A DNA stretch of 64,000 nucleotides from Volvox africanus (GCA_030268105.1 BSDZ01000103.1:2608501-2672500), one strand, 5' to 3'. Counted from the first letter of the stretch, positions 10,506 through 22,965 are shown. Made by a program: numbers and translations. The notes: generated by a model from the letters alone, not told the origin.

Positions 10506-12138
10506 TTACGTAGATAGGACGCCATACTCATGCCACCACTTCCTTGGAACACCAGACTCAGCCAACATCGTCCGCATTTTATCCAACAAGGTGCGGTTAA
10601 GACGCTCAGCCTTACCATTCTGCTGCGGCGTGTAAGGGGCGGACAGCTCATGCTTAACGCCAAGGTGCGTGCAAAATTCCTTCACCCGCGCATTAACAAA
10701 ATCACCCCTATTGTCCGTACGAATGCACTTTAACTGCCTTCCACACTGTAGCAGCACAATGCCCTTCTTGGTGAAATCGGGCACATCGGACTTAAACCTA
10801 ATAGGCTGCACAACAGAAATGCCGGAATAGTCGTCCAGCATCATGACAAAGAAACGATGCCCCTTCTCTAAATCAGGCAACGGCCCACACACATACAGGT
10901 GGAACAGCTGAAGAGGGCGCTCAGTCACCCTTTCTGAGCTCGGAAAAGGGTCATGGCTATGCTTGCCTAATATGCATGGCTTGCAAACCTTGCCCTCCAA
11001 CTCTCGCAACTACAAAAGTGATAAGTCAAGCCCCTTGACCAAACCCTCCTCCACCAACCTCTTCAGGCCTGGATGGCCGAGGTGCCCCAGTCGGTGATGC
11101 CACAAGACTGCCATCTCAAAATTGGGGACCTTAATGTGCAGCACGGGCATAACAGGCTTAACACAGGGCTCAGAAAGATCATGGACAGCAGAGGTAACAC
11201 TGCTCATGAACTTATACAATCCAGTTGGGGACTTGATTGCGGAGATGGTGATATTCCCTATCGTGACCTTTGCACAATCACCATCAAGCAGGACGCTGCA
11301 TCCTTTGTCTGTCAGGGCCGACACGGACACCACGTTCTGCCTAAAACCCGGCACGTAGACCATGCCCTCAATTTTCACATTTGGGGCAAGGGTCGGCACA
11401 ACATACTCCAAAACGCTTTGCCCACAACACGTCCAGATTGCGCACATGAATGGAGGTTCCCAAACCTGAAGCCAGATACTTGTAATTGTGTAAGACAGAT
11501 GGATCACCTAAGGTGAAATTTATATCTGGAATTCAGATACCAAGGATTCGAAGCCCCATCACAGCACATAATGTTATTTGGCAGCTCAGTTGATCGATCC
11601 TGGGTGGAAAGTAAGGATAACGCAACTATCTCAGGCTTACCCTCTCCGGTCTTGGGCTAGCCCTGCTTCTTCCGGAAGCACCTCTCTCACCACCTCGCCT
11701 CAACATGTCCAGGTTTTCCACACCAACCGAACTGTACACTCAACCTGACCGCAGCCGTACACGGTCCACTGGACAAGTGACCCAAGCCTGAGGACGTGGA
11801 CAAACTGCCCTTATGGGGACAGTCACGGGTCAGGTGATCTCCACCACAGATGTAACATCCACTGAATTTAGCGCCACCGCCGCACCCAGCATAAAGGGTT
11901 GTTGCAGGCTCGGACTGAACCTTGCACTTGGCCAGCTTTTCCACCTCAATGGAGAGAAGTTTTTCCGTCAGGTCGTCGAAGTCCTTTGGTTGGGAGTAAG
12001 TAATGACCACCTTCTCAGTTGCATACAAACTGTCATCAAGGCCTATGTGCAGACTGAGCGGATTGGTATTAATCAATCCGCTCAGTCTGCACATAGTCCT
12101 TGTGTTTGGACAACTTATGGAACATCTCCAATGTGTTG
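10506..12138 (-). pseudogene. Ty1/copia-like gag-protease-integrase remnant
   Basis: Read from 12138 down to 10506. The gag part contains FHKLSKHKDYVQTERI, then a CCHC knuckle (CYICGGDHLTRDC) near 11840. The 11507-11012 part has the copia-type PGFRQNVVSVSAL and the GAG-pre-integrase motif LWHHRLGHLGHPGLKRLV. The 11009-10506 part has the integrase core with DDYSG, TDNRGDF and TPQQNGKAERLNRTL (D, D and E residues). A TAG at 11010-11012 interrupts one frame, and gag carries further breaks. No reverse transcriptase or RNase H follows, so the element is truncated at the left. Copia order (integrase before RT) fits. It appears to be the oldest layer of the nest because a gypsy LTR abuts it. Confidence 0.8.
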
Positions 12139-12476
12139 ATTGTGTGGGATAGGGGGGTACATCACCCGTGGCCACTAACCTGGCAGTCCCTACCTTCCCC
12201 GGTATTTCGGGGCACCCTCATCCAGTCTCCCATGCCGACTTCTCCGAAATCAGTGCTTTTCCCAGGTTCAGCACCCACCGCCGGCATCCAGCCAAATCTT
12301 CTAAGGCGTCAACTCCGCACCTGGTCAGCTCGCAGGTCACTTTAATTGGGGTCGTCACTGTCCATTGACATGGGGGCACCTTGCCCTCAACCTAGGGTCT
12401 TTGGCCCACTCTCAGTCGGGGAAGAACCTGGAACTCCAGGGGTGTACTTGTCGTGCCATAACAGTCATGCCTGAAC
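12139..12476 (+). mobile_element. SINE-like repeat, copy C
   Basis: Full-length like copy A. ACATCTCCAATGTGTTG (17 bp) occurs immediately before it (12122-12138) and again after it (12477-12493), a long target duplication typical of target-primed insertion. The duplicated target spans the junction between the copia remnant and the LTR fragment at 12489, so the repeat inserted after those two were joined. Confidence 0.7.
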
Positions 12477-12488
12477 ACATCTCCAATG

Positions 12489-12880
12489 TGTTGTATGTCG
12501 GTTCAATCACCACTTATGTCGAAGTAGGCTGGAATTCATCTGAGCACTACCGAGCATGATATAAGCATATTAGCATGATATATTCGAATATATCTAGATA
12601 ATTCAAAGCACGTCACATTATCATTCACGACATCACGCTGTCGGTCAACATGTTTGACTCGAGGCTGATATCAATGCGCGAATCCACTATTGGCATAATA
12701 TACCACGTAATAATATTTCAAATATTATTACCTCATTCGTATCATGAACCACACGCATATGCGGAAACGCGACGATCGTGATGGTTGGGTCGGCAACTGA
12801 ATATCAATATTCGGACCTTCGCATGTTGCATAGTTGCATCCATTAATATCACAAATTACGCAATATTTAGGACAGTGCTA
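12489..12880 (+). repeat. Truncated gypsy LTR (family A type)
   Basis: Starts TGTTGTATGTCGGTTCAATC and matches the first about 390 bp of the LTR at 62500-63313. It is cut at 12880 by the AT-rich 3' tail of the LINE. The rest of this LTR and its element are not in the window, unless they lie beyond 64000. Confidence 0.8.
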
Positions 12881-13788
12881 TAATAGTAATAATAATAATA
12901 GTAGTACGCCGGCCGGAGCCTGGCGTGTGTTAAGGGGGTGGGGAACTGAGGGGCAGCATTACCGTCCCTGTATGCCCACACCACCGTGGGGAACCGTTTT
13001 GGTTTTACCGGTTATTTGGCTGCACCCTCTAGTGCTCGCCGCGTCCGTATGATGGCGCCCACAGTTTCGATTGTTTGCCGGTGTAGGTGCAGGCAGGTCT
13101 TCTGGGCATGCTCCGCGGAAGAGCCAAGCCTGCACAGCAGCAGTTTTAGCGTGTTGGTTAGGGTCCCTGTGCTGCCCAGGGTGACGATTTGCGCCTCAGT
13201 GTAGTGCACCTTCCAGCCTGCTTTCGTGAGTTTCTCTGTTAGCCGTGCGTGTTGTGCAGTTTTCTGCTCGAGTTTGTCAGTGTGTTGCAGGTCGCTAGTG
13301 TAGCCCACTTCGACAATGTACACATTGTGCATGAGCTTGCATTCCGGTCCCTGGTACCGTTTGCGCTGGGTTGTGCGCGTGGGGAGGTTGGGAATGAACA
13401 TGATGTCTGGGCGGAGGCGGCGGATTTCCTCGTCTCCTAGGTGTGGCAGCATCCATTTGGGGACGCGCGTCCCACTACAGTACGGTGGGAGATCCACTTC
13501 TTTACCGGCGTCCATAATCATGAAGCCACCACCGTTACGGCCCCCGTGGACGCAGTCGGCAATAGTGCGCGTCGCTTGGTTATGCCGGTTGATGTACATG
13601 CCTTTCATGGTTGGGTGGGGGCATCCGCCGAGTATGTGGGCTCCTGAGTCGGGTGTGGGGCCGGTCGTTCCACAGCTGCGGCAAATAGGGCAGTTTCCGT
13701 CTCCACGACGTCCGTAAAGTTTCTGCAGCTTAGCATTGAACAGTAGTCCGTATCGAGCTTTCAGTATTTGCAGTTTGAGCCAGTGGGG
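12881..13788 (-). pseudogene. LINE segment: zinc knuckle and restriction-like endonuclease
   Basis: The segment starts with LKLQILKARYGLLFNAKL, then a cysteine/histidine cluster (CPICRSCG ... HILGGCPH, about 13700-13610). Next comes a domain with RRLRPDIMFIP and YIVEVGYTSD, compatible with the PD-(D/E)XK-type endonuclease of R2, R4 and Dualen LINEs. The coding ends near 12990, followed by a short 3' UTR and an ATT/ACT repeat tail. It joins the RNase H segment at 41839 through the TGGGG duplication, giving ...TPHWLKLQ in frame. By family knowledge the endonuclease nicks target DNA for target-primed reverse transcription. Confidence 0.75.
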
Positions 13789-14590
13789 TGTTGTATCCTT
13801 CCTTCTTCAACCATGCACTGAATCTGCACGTCTGGATGTTAGCTAAGTGCACACCAAGCTTACGAACAGCAAGGCGATTTAATGCGAGTAGTGGACAGCG
13901 GAAGACTCAACAATAAGGAAAGATTCAACTTACAATGTTCTTCAATTGCAAATTAGAAGTCTGCCGTCAGACCCCGCGGGCAATGTTCATCACTCGGCTG
14001 CAGATGAGATGCTAGAATAGCTCAGGCCGAATATAAATGAGTATAACGTATGTATGCAAATTAGATAGAGTTAAGTACACGGGTACTTAGTCCAAAATAG
14101 CATTGAGCCAACTTCGGTCTCTAGGCGGCCATCCTTGCACCTATCACGTCGCGTGTACAGGTCTCACTGGATTCCGATCTCAAGTGTGAGTACCTTCGTA
14201 GCACTGTTCTAAATATCGTGTCATTCATGATATTAATGGATGCAACGCATGCAACATGCAAAGGTCCGAATATTGATATTCGGTTGCTGACCCAACCATC
14301 GCGATTGTCGCCTTCTCGCATACACGTATGGTCTATGACGTAAATGAGGTAATAGTATTTAAAGTATTATTACGTGATATAAAATGCCAATGGATAGATC
14401 ACGCATTAATTATCAACCTCGAGTCAAACATGTTGACTGACAGCGTGATATTGTAGATGATAATGCAACATGCCTGATTAGCTAGATATACTCGAATATA
14501 TCATGCTAAAATAATCATATCATGCTTCATAATGCTCAAATGGGTTACAGTCCACTCTGGTATAAACGGCGATCGAACCGGCGTACAACA
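13789..14590 (-). repeat. Gyp-A1 3' LTR
   Basis: 802 bp, ended by TG...CA when read on the minus strand (TGTTGTACGCCGG to GGATACAACA). The polypurine tract GGGAGGGGGGATAGT lies against it at 14591-14605 on the minus strand. Preceding the tract is the conserved hairpin ATGCAGCG-AGGA-CGCTGCAT (14608-14627). Confidence 0.85.
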
Positions 14591-14607
14591 ACTATCCCCC
14601 CTCCCAT

Positions 14608-16665
14608 ATGCAGCGTCCTCGCTGCATCGAACAGCATCGACTGCAGAGATCATTGGGTCTGCGTGGCACATAAACGAGCTTCCTCCAATAGGGGCTTCAT
14701 TTCTGGCAAGAAATTACGTGTCGGCTCCCAAGAGTTATGCTCGCTAGAATAACCAGTCCACTTGACCAGATATTCGTGCACTTTCAGCTTTCGTCATTGT
14801 CGACCTATACGGCGAACCCGATAATCCAGTATCCGCTCCACATCATACACCTTTTGCTTGCCTGCGATCCAGGTCCCGGGACCGGGGTCCATTACTGCAG
14901 GGGCATCAGTGTTGTTTGTAACGGGCTCCGTGCCGCGATAAGGACGGATGAGGGAGATATGAAATGTGGGATGAATATTCATGTCGGAGGGTAGGAATAG
15001 CTCCACAGCTACATTCCCTACCATGCGAACAACGGAATATGGATCAATCCAGCGAGGTAGCAATTTTCGAGAACCGTCGGCGAGCGAACGCAGGTTCTTA
15101 GTGCTCAATAACACCATCTGTCCCACCAAAAATGTTACGTCTCGTTTGGATTTATTATAGTAGTCCATCGTCCATTGTTGTGCCGCGTCCAAGCATGCCT
15201 TCGCATCTGTCATGCGGGATAAGAACGACTGGGCAAAGGTTTTAGCCGCCGGGATATTTATCTCCAACTCTCGCCACACGGGTAGCGCAGGATGAAATCC
15301 ATAATTCAGAAAGAAGGGGCTTTGACCTGTTGAGCGGTTAACAGCATTGTTAAGTGCAAATCCTGCCAAAGTCAGAAACGTATCCCAAACAGAAGGTGTG
15401 CGTCCCGTGAAATTTCGTAACATATCGCCCAACGTACGATTTGTGCGTTCAGTTTGCCCATCGGATTGTGGATGATATGCTGTGCTCAAATGAACGCGCA
15501 TACCGACGAGTTGACATAGCGCTTCCCAAAACTTAGACGTGAATTGACTGCCGCGATCGGATATCACATTTTTAGGAATGCCATGCAATCGGACCACATT
15601 ATAGAAAAATAATCATGCTGTTTGCTCAGCGATGCAAGACGAGGTGCAGGGGGCTAAGTGAACCATCTTGGTCAAGCGATCGACCATTACGAACACCAAG
15701 TCGTATCCCCCCTCAGTTTTGGGTTGCGCGACTACGAAGTCCATTGAAACACTTTCCCAAGGGGCATCTGGTATAGGTAAAGGTTGTAATAAACCCTGGC
15801 CCTTACCAGATAGTGCTTTATTGCGCTGACATAAACTGCACCTTTGCACGAAGTTTTCCGCATCCTTCACCGTGCGCGGCCACCAAAACAAGCATCGTAC
15901 TAGCTCTGCCAAACGCGTCCTTCCAGGATGTCCTGCTAACGGGTCCTCGTGGAACCACGCAAGAATATCGTAGCTCAAAGCGTCGTCGTTGGGCACGACG
16001 ATTTGTGTGGTCGAACCATCCTTCCGTAGCCACAAATCGTTGCACTTGTGCAAATGTTCCACATTACTTGGTGAAGCAACCATGGATCGGCCTGATACGC
16101 CATCTTGAGTCGTTGCGTGAGATCCGCTGCTATCGGCACCTCCTGACTGTGCGAACGAGTAATCGGTGCTGCCAGAATCGCAGTATGTAATGATGGATGT
16201 CGACTGAGGGCGTCAGCGATATTAATTCTGCCGGCGATATACTCCTACGTACAGTCAAAACGAGATAGATATTCCATCCACCGGGCTTATTGTCGGTTAA
16301 ACGTGGGGACACTCTGCAAGAATGTCAGCGGTTTGTGGTCGGTCTTCAATGTAAAAGGGCGGCCTTCGAGGTAATAGCGCCATTCATTCAAAGCATGTAG
16401 AGCCGCCAACAGCTCCTGCTCTCCGGTCGTATATCGGGTCTCCGCACCCGAAAACTTTTTACTCATGAAGGCGATCGGTCATCCTTCCTGCAACAATACA
16501 GTGTCGCTTCCATGCAAGAAAGCATCCGACACAACTTCAACACGGAATGGCAACGAGTAATCAGGGAAAGAAAGTGTAACGTCATCAGCGACGATTCACT
16601 TGAGCTCTTTGAATGCCCGTTGACACGCAGGTGTCCAGGCCTCTAGCGACGCGAAACCTCCTTTC
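14608..16665 (-). pseudogene. Gyp-A1 RNase H-integrase-chromodomain, unit 1
   Basis: Read from 16665 down. RNase H remnants ([28 protein letters not shown]) contain several stops. The integrase zinc region (HEDPLAGHP ... CSLCQRNK) lies at about 15960-15830. The catalytic core includes SMDFVVAQ, VISDRGSQF and [18 protein letters not shown]. The GPY-like part reads LPRWIDPYSVVRMV, with Asp where Gly is usual. The chromodomain start YDVERILDYRVRR runs into a stop near 14794. A TGA at 15613-15615 replaces CGA found in the Gyp-A2 copy. The pseudogene is inactive. Confidence 0.85.
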
Positions 16666-17389
16666 CAGCAAGGCGATTTAATGCGAGTAGTGGACAGCGG
16701 AAGACTCAACAATAAGGAAAGATTCAACTTACAATGTTCTTCAATTGCAAATTAGAAGTCTGCCGTCAGACCCCGCGGGCAATGTTCATCACTCGGCTGC
16801 AGATGAGATGCTAGAATAGCTCAGGCCGAATATAAATGAGTATAACGTATGTATGCAAATTAGATAGAGTTAAGTACACGGGTACTTAGTCCAAAATAGC
16901 ATTGAGCCAACTTCGGTCTCTAGGCGGCCATCCTTGCACCTATCACGTCGCGTGTACAGGTCTCACTGGATTCCGATCTCAAGTGTGAGTACCTTCGTAG
17001 CACTGTTCTAAATATCGTGTCATTCATGATATTAATGGATGCAACGCATGCAACATGCAAAGGTCCGAATATTGATATTCGGTTGCTGACCCAACCATCG
17101 CGATTGTCGCCTTCTCGCATACACGTATGGTCTATGACGTAAATGAGGTAATAGTATTTAAAGTATTATTACGTGATATAAAATGCCAATGGATAGATCA
17201 CGCATTAATTATCAACCTCGAGTCAAACATGTTGACTGACAGCGTGATATTGTAGATGATAATGCAACATGCCTGATTAGCTAGATATACTCGAATATAT
17301 CATGCTAAAATAATCATATCATGCTTCATAATGCTCAAATGGGTTACAGTCCACTCTGGTATAAACGGCGATCGAACCGGCGTACAACA
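16666..17389 (-). repeat. Gyp-A1 LTR, duplicated and truncated copy
   Basis: Identical to 13867-14590 but lacking the outer 78 bp of the LTR, because the duplication breakpoint is inside it. It is not bounded by a target duplication. Confidence 0.85.
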
Positions 17390-17406
17390 ACTATCCCCCC
17401 TCCCAT

Positions 17407-19486
17407 ATGCAGCGTCCTCGCTGCATCGAACAGCATCGACTGCAGAGATCATTGGGTCTGCGTGGCACATAAACGAGCTTCCTCCAATAGGGGCTTCATT
17501 TCTGGCAAGAAATTACGTGTCGGCTCCCAAGAGTTATGCTCGCTAGAATAACCAGTCCACTTGACCAGATATTCGTGCACTTTCAGCTTTCGTCATTGTC
17601 GACCTATACGGCGAACCCGATAATCCAGTATCCGCTCCACATCATACACCTTTTGCTTGCCTGCGATCCAGGTCCCGGGACCGGGGTCCATTACTGCAGG
17701 GGCATCAGTGTTGTTTGTAACGGGCTCCGTGCCGCGATAAGGACGGATGAGGGAGATATGAAATGTGGGATGAATATTCATGTCGGAGGGTAGGAATAGC
17801 TCCACAGCTACATTCCCTACCATGCGAACAACGGAATATGGATCAATCCAGCGAGGTAGCAATTTTCGAGAACCGTCGGCGAGCGAACGCAGGTTCTTAG
17901 TGCTCAATAACACCATCTGTCCCACCGAAAATGTTACGTCTCGTTTGGATTTATTATAGTAGTCCATCGTCCATTGTTGTGCCGCGTCCAAGCATGCCTT
18001 CGCATCTGTCATGCGGGATAAGAACGACTGGGCAAAGGTTTTAGCCGCCGGGATATTTATCTCCAACTCTCGCCACACGGGTAGCGCAGGATGAAATCCA
18101 TAATTCAGAAAGAAGGGGCTTTGACCTGTTGAGCGGTTAACAGCATTGTTAAGTGCAAATCCTGCCAAAGTCAGAAACGTATCCCAAACAGAAGGTGTGC
18201 GTCCCGTGAAATTTCGTAACATATCGCCCAACGTACGATTTGTGCGTTCAGTTTGCCCATCGGATTGTGGATGATATGCTGTGCTCAAATGAACGCGCAT
18301 ACCGACGAGTTGACATAGCGCTTCCCAAAACTTAGACGTGAATTGACTGCCGCGATCGGATATCACATTTTTAGGAATGCCATGCAATCGGACCACATTA
18401 TAGAAAAATAATCATGCTGTTTGCTCAGCGATGCAAGACGAGGTGCAGGGGGCTAAGTGAACCATCTTGGTCAAGCGATCGACCATTACGAACACCAAGT
18501 CGTATCCCCCCTCAGTTTTGGGTTGCGCGACTACGAAGTCCATTGAAACACTTTCCCAAGGGGCATCTGGTATAGGTAAAGGTTGTAATAAACCCTGGCC
18601 CTTACCAGATAGTGCTTTATTGCGCTGACATAAACTGCACCTTTGCACGAAGTTTTCCGCATCCTTCACCGTGCGCGGCCACCAAAACAAGCATCGTACT
18701 AGCTCTGCCAAACGCGTCCTTCCAGGATGTCCTGCTAACGGGTCCTCGTGGAACCACGCAAGAATATCGTAGCTCAAAGCGTCGTCGTTGGGCACGACGA
18801 TTTGTGTGGTCGAACCATCCTTCCGTAGCCACAAATCGTTGCACTTGTGCAAATGTTCCACATTACTTGGTGAAGCAACCATGGATCGGCCTGATACGCC
18901 ATCTTGAGTCGTTGCGTGAGATCCGCTGCTATCGGCACCTCCTGACTGTGCGAACGAGTAATCGGTGCTGCCAGAATCGCAGTATGTAATGATGGATGTC
19001 GACTGAGGGCGTCAGCGATATTAATTCTGCCGGCGATATACTCCTACGTACAGTCAAAACGAGATAGATATTCCATCCACCGGGCTTATTGTCGGTTAAA
19101 CGTGGGGACACTCTGCAAGAATGTCAGCGGTTTGTGGTCGGTCTTCAATGTAAAAGGGCGGCCTTCGAGGTAATAGCGCCATTCATTCAAAGCATGTAGA
19201 GCCGCCAACAGCTCCTGCTCTCCGGTCGTATATCGGGTCTCCGCACCCGAAAACTTTTTACTCATGAAGGCGATCGGTCATCCTTCCTGCAACAATACAG
19301 TGTCGCTTCCATGCAAGAAAGCATCCGACACAACTTCAACACGGAATGGCAACGAGTAATCAGGGAAAGAAAGTGTAACGTCATCAGCGACGATTCACTT
19401 GAGCTCTTTGAATGCCCGTTGACACGCAGGTGTCCAGGCCTCTAGCGACGCGAAACCTCCTTTCCTCTTTAGATTTGTAAGAGGGG
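17407..19486 (-). pseudogene. Gyp-A1 pol fragment, unit 2 plus original continuation
   Basis: Repeats the unit-1 content (integrase at about 18882-17593) and then continues past 19464 into the original pol frame (APLTNLKRKGG). There Gyp-B interrupts it at 19486. The missing upstream residues (NKYSILAAP) are at 31271 onward, so the join is exact at the AGGGG target duplication. Confidence 0.85.
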
Positions 19487-20307
19487 TGTTGTGCTACGGT
19501 TCATTTCCCGCCGACGCGTAGGTCGACGCGATCCTATAAGGCGAAGTGCTATTGTGATGAACGCATTACATATGAATGAATCTGCATGATATAAATGTAT
19601 TCGCATACATTTATATATGCATTTGGCATGTTGTCATTATCCATCGCGACATTGCATCATGGCAAATCCGCCTAGCATGCATGAAAGACCGAATCATTGA
19701 AGTGCGCATTATGCTCGTGCTACGAAACGATAAGTAATATTATCTGATATAATATTACTTCATTAAAGCACACGTTGAGAGCGCCGCACTCGTCGCGATG
19801 CATGCCCTGCAACCGGATATTGTTATCCGGACCCTTGCATCATGCGAATGCCGGAAAGGCTTACACGTTATGCGTAGACATCGCCTATACGCAGTAGGGT
19901 TGTCACATCTAGGATCGGCCTCCTGATGTGAATCGTACGGCATTGCGATGCTGCGAGTATAACAGATGCGAGGACGGCTAAGCAAGACAAGACATCCGAT
20001 ACCGGAGAACACTCGTGTGTTCTAAATTACTAATTCTATACACTATTCTACTTAGCCCGAGCTAAGCCTGAACTTCGCTAATCACCGCCGCGTGATGATT
20101 GCTTGCTTCCGGCGCTGACGGCGATTTCGTCCATTGCATCGTTCTGATCCGTAAAACTGTAAGTTATATCTCTCTTCGTCTTGAAGTCTTCCGCTGTCTC
20201 TGTTTGCTCTCGCTTGCCTTGCTGTACTTGCAAGTGCTCGCGCATCGGTGTCGATAGTCTCCAGACGTGCAGATACTTATGAGCAAACGCGAACGAGAGG
20301 TACAACA
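19487..20307 (+). repeat. Gyp-B 5' LTR and primer-binding site
   Basis: TGTTGTGCTACGG to GAGAGGTACAACA. The following TTTGGTATCGAGACAGG (from 20309) is the probable primer-binding site; TGGTATC is complementary to initiator-Met tRNA 3' ends. The last part of the LTR (GTCTTCCGCTGTCT, GACGTGCAGA) is shared with family-A LTRs. Confidence 0.88.
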
Positions 20308-20374
20308 ATTTGGTATCGAGACAGGTTCGTTGCCTAACTGTCTCTCTTTGTCTAATCGGAAGTAGGTTCTTTCT

Positions 20375-20462
20375 ATGGCGAGTTCCAGCGACGAACCACG
20401 AGGACCGCTAGATACTTTTGCCGAAGACTTAGGCCGCGCCGTTTTGGACGCCGCCGCTTCCG
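20375..20462 (+). CDS. Candidate leader exon of Gyp-B gag
   Basis: An ATG at 20375 opens a short frame containing GPLDTFAEDLGRAVLD and ending SGL. A donor-like GTTTGTAATTG at 20463 and an acceptor GAGTCGCAG at 20533 would join it, phase 1, to the sequence after the CACTA element (from 24853). That sequence reads LSAPALLAAATETGV and TTEIRTQLGNYLL. The element at 62500 keeps the same arrangement, with residues DIFAKELGRAILD, donor GTTTGTGATTG and acceptor GAGTTGCAG. How this frame connects to the gag ATG at 25093, which is in another frame, is unclear. It may be an upstream frame or a second intron. Confidence 0.4.
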
Positions 20463-20554
20463 GTTTGTAATTGTTTAATTGCTTTTGTTTAGATTGCTGC
20501 ACTTGTTGTGTAAGTGTACGCTCTGAGTCGCAGGTACACTATAACAAGGAATTC

Positions 20555-21075
20555 GTGCGTTAGCTCGCGTTAGGCTCGCGTTAGGGACCCCTAACGCAAG
20601 CCTAACGCAAGCTTAACGCGAACTAACGCGAGCTAACGCAAAGCCTAACGCAAATCAAACGCATTGCGTTATTGCTTGCGTATCGCTAACGCAATCCTAA
20701 CGCACCTAACGCAATCGCAAATAAACTTTTTTGGGAGGGAACGAAAATGTTTGCGTTTACTTTGCGTTAGCTAACGCAACCTAACGCGAACTTACGCAAT
20801 GTCAAACGCACCCACATAGATTCTAAGGTGTGCGTTAGGCCTAACGCAACGCAAGCGTTAGAGACCCATACGCAAGCAAAAATACATAGCGTGCATGGAA
20901 GTTAAAGTTCTCTAACGCACAATATACGCACGCCTAACGCGCATTAACGCGCATTAACGCATGCTTGCGTATGCTGCGAATAATGCGTACACAGGTAGCA
21001 GTTGTGGGTTGCGTAAAAGTTTTAAACGCATGTAACTAACATATTCGCACGCTTTCGCAAGGTCTTACGCGTGCG
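20555..21075. repeat. Left subterminal TAACGC/GCGTTA array of the CACTA element
   Basis: Dozens of TAACGC or GCGTTA hexamers in both orientations at irregular spacing, often as CCTAACGCAA or GCGAGCTAACGC. By analogy with En/Spm, such arrays bind transposase. The irregular spacing and mixed orientation exclude CRISPR. Confidence 0.8.
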
Positions 21076-21585
21076 ATAGCAACATTCGCGCCACTTTCGC
21101 TTTGCGTACGAGGCAGCCTCGCATTCTTGCTCACTGCAACTACTTTTGGTCGTTCTGGTTATTTCTTTACTGTTTCAGTTCTCGTTCCTGTTATTGTTTG
21201 CTGTTTTGCCCACCCGCTGCAGAATTATTTTTGTGTGTACGGAAACTATCCTGTCATAATGTACGTAGCTGTTATGAAGAATATCAATAGGATTTCAGTT
21301 TTGATGGATGAAAATATTCCAGGCAATAATTTACAGTTCAATATTCGGATAGCATCCAGGTAAGCAGCCATTGGTGAGTACGCATTAATTCAACGAAACA
21401 ATCAAATTTCTACACATCCAATCCTGCCAATCAAATTTGTTTATGAGTTCAATAATCATTTGTACCATGCACCAATCATTTCAATCATCATTAGGTACAT
21501 ACATCCTAACTTCATCTGCCACCGCACATTTAGCAGCCCGCTCTAATATAAGCTTAGAAACAAACATGTTAGATGTTAGTTCTAT

Positions 21586-22926
21586 CTAATAGTATTCTAT
21601 TTCACTCTCTCTGTTGTCGTCCTCCTCTGGCGCAGTGGTGGCGTCATCCTGCTCGTCCTCAATCTTCTGGTCCTCGCTCACCTCCTCCTCAAGCAACTCC
21701 TGAAAAGTTTAGAAAAGGAAAATTATACTTATTTACATACATATGTATAAATGTAAATTAAGCTGTCACCACTCAGCAATTATCACTTCCGGTTACAATA
21801 ATCTTAATCATGTCTAGGGTGGGCAGTGCTTTTAAGTACCACTAATCATTCTAAAAGCATAGTCTTTCATTTGCTGTACTATGTACTTGGACACTTTGTT
21901 ACCTGTTTCTGCTAACTCCCTGAGCTCCTACGTTGACGTAGTGCCCGTGTACATCGCACACCTTCCGAAACACTCTTGACCTTTATCAGTCAAAACAACA
22001 CATATTATAATTATACATTCAAACATGAAGGAAGTTTAGATAATAAGCTGAACTAAGGAAATTACCTTCTGTCCCTGGTGGTCGTAACTGTCATCGTCAT
22101 CCGTAGACTTGTCTTCCAACGGCACCTGCTGGTCCAAAATACGTGAAGGGACTTGGTAGTAATAAAAAGGTTATATTAAAAAGTAAGTAATGTCTGACCT
22201 CAATATTTCGTACCTTTCTTTTGGTGCCCGTGCTTGGTCGCCTCACTTTCATGGATGGCCGCACATCGTCATCGTTCGTTACCTTCAAGGGCCGACGTTA
22301 GCATACATATATGATTTGAGAAATTACAAGCTTACAATTTCTATCAAAAAAGAGAAAAATAAATCGACATATGGCACATCAAACGACAAAGCACACAGCA
22401 AATGAAAAGAATATAACGAAACATAAAATTACAGCTCAATAAAACAGGAAGACAGGATGAATGGGCTGTACCTTTTTTGCTGCCGCCTTGCTTGAGTTCC
22501 TAGCTTTCCTGCTGGAGTTCCTTGTCGTAGAGGGCTGTGAACTCTTTGCCTACATAAAAAGGAAGTACGTTTGGGGAGAATAGGAACAATTACATAAAAG
22601 ACAGAAAGGAGAAAACAGGTTAAAGGACATTAATGATCTGTACATCCCTGTATATGAGATCCGTAATGTACATCACCCATCCAGCAATAATTTTGCTAAG
22701 CGCGCCTGGTAATTTGCACACCCCATCATCCACTCTCCGTACTACTAGTATTTGCACTAACCTGTCAGTGTCTAGCGGCCTTGACCTCCTTCTCCTTCTG
22801 ATGTATGCTAGCTGCGTTGGCAGCCAGCGCCATCATCGATGCATCTTCACCATGCGCGGGCTGCTTTTGGCCTTTGCTAGGGCGCCCATTATGAGTTCCT
22901 AATGGCACGTCATTTCGGCCGTTTTT
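21586..22926 (-). CDS. Predicted spliced gene inside the CACTA element, unknown function
   Basis: At least four minus-strand exons with AG...GT borders are visible. One starts at 22926 and contains GRNDVPLGTHNGRPSKGQ and a Lys/Glu-rich end. One near 22551-22473 encodes KSSQPSTTRNSSRKARN. One near 22270-22202 encodes TNDDDVRPSMKVRRPST. One near 22125-22067 encodes PLEDKSTDDDDSYDHQ. A last exon, 21699-21586, is acidic (ELLEEEVSEDQ) and ends ESEIEYY and a stop. The three middle exons share phase 0. The composition is basic then acidic low complexity. No transposase motif was seen, so it may be an accessory (TnpA-like) protein. Upstream exons were not resolved. Confidence 0.4.
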
Positions 22927-22965
22927 CTGCGGGTTGGTGGCAATAAAGTATTTCGTACACGACAA

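Larger units (their letters stand above)
13867..19464. repeat. Tandem duplication, 2 x 2,799 bp, almost identical
   Basis: Units 13867-16665 and 16666-19464 match base for base as far as I could compare, except A15128 versus G17927 (Leu versus Ser in the integrase C-terminal part). Each unit holds most of the Gyp-A1 3' LTR and the pol 3' third. The junction at 16666 joins pol sequence directly to LTR position 79. The two copies are not an LTR pair. A recent unequal exchange, a template switch, or an assembly artefact would all fit. Confidence 0.92.

Noticed and set aside
13867..19464. The two identical 2.8-kb blocks as LTRs of a large element
   Set aside because: They are directly adjacent with no internal region, contain pol sequence and lack flanking target duplications, so they are a tandem duplication.
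19755..20308. Open frames inside the Gyp-B LTRs, repeated at 30718-31271
   Set aside because: They are antisense to the element, have no domain and simply recur because the LTRs are identical.
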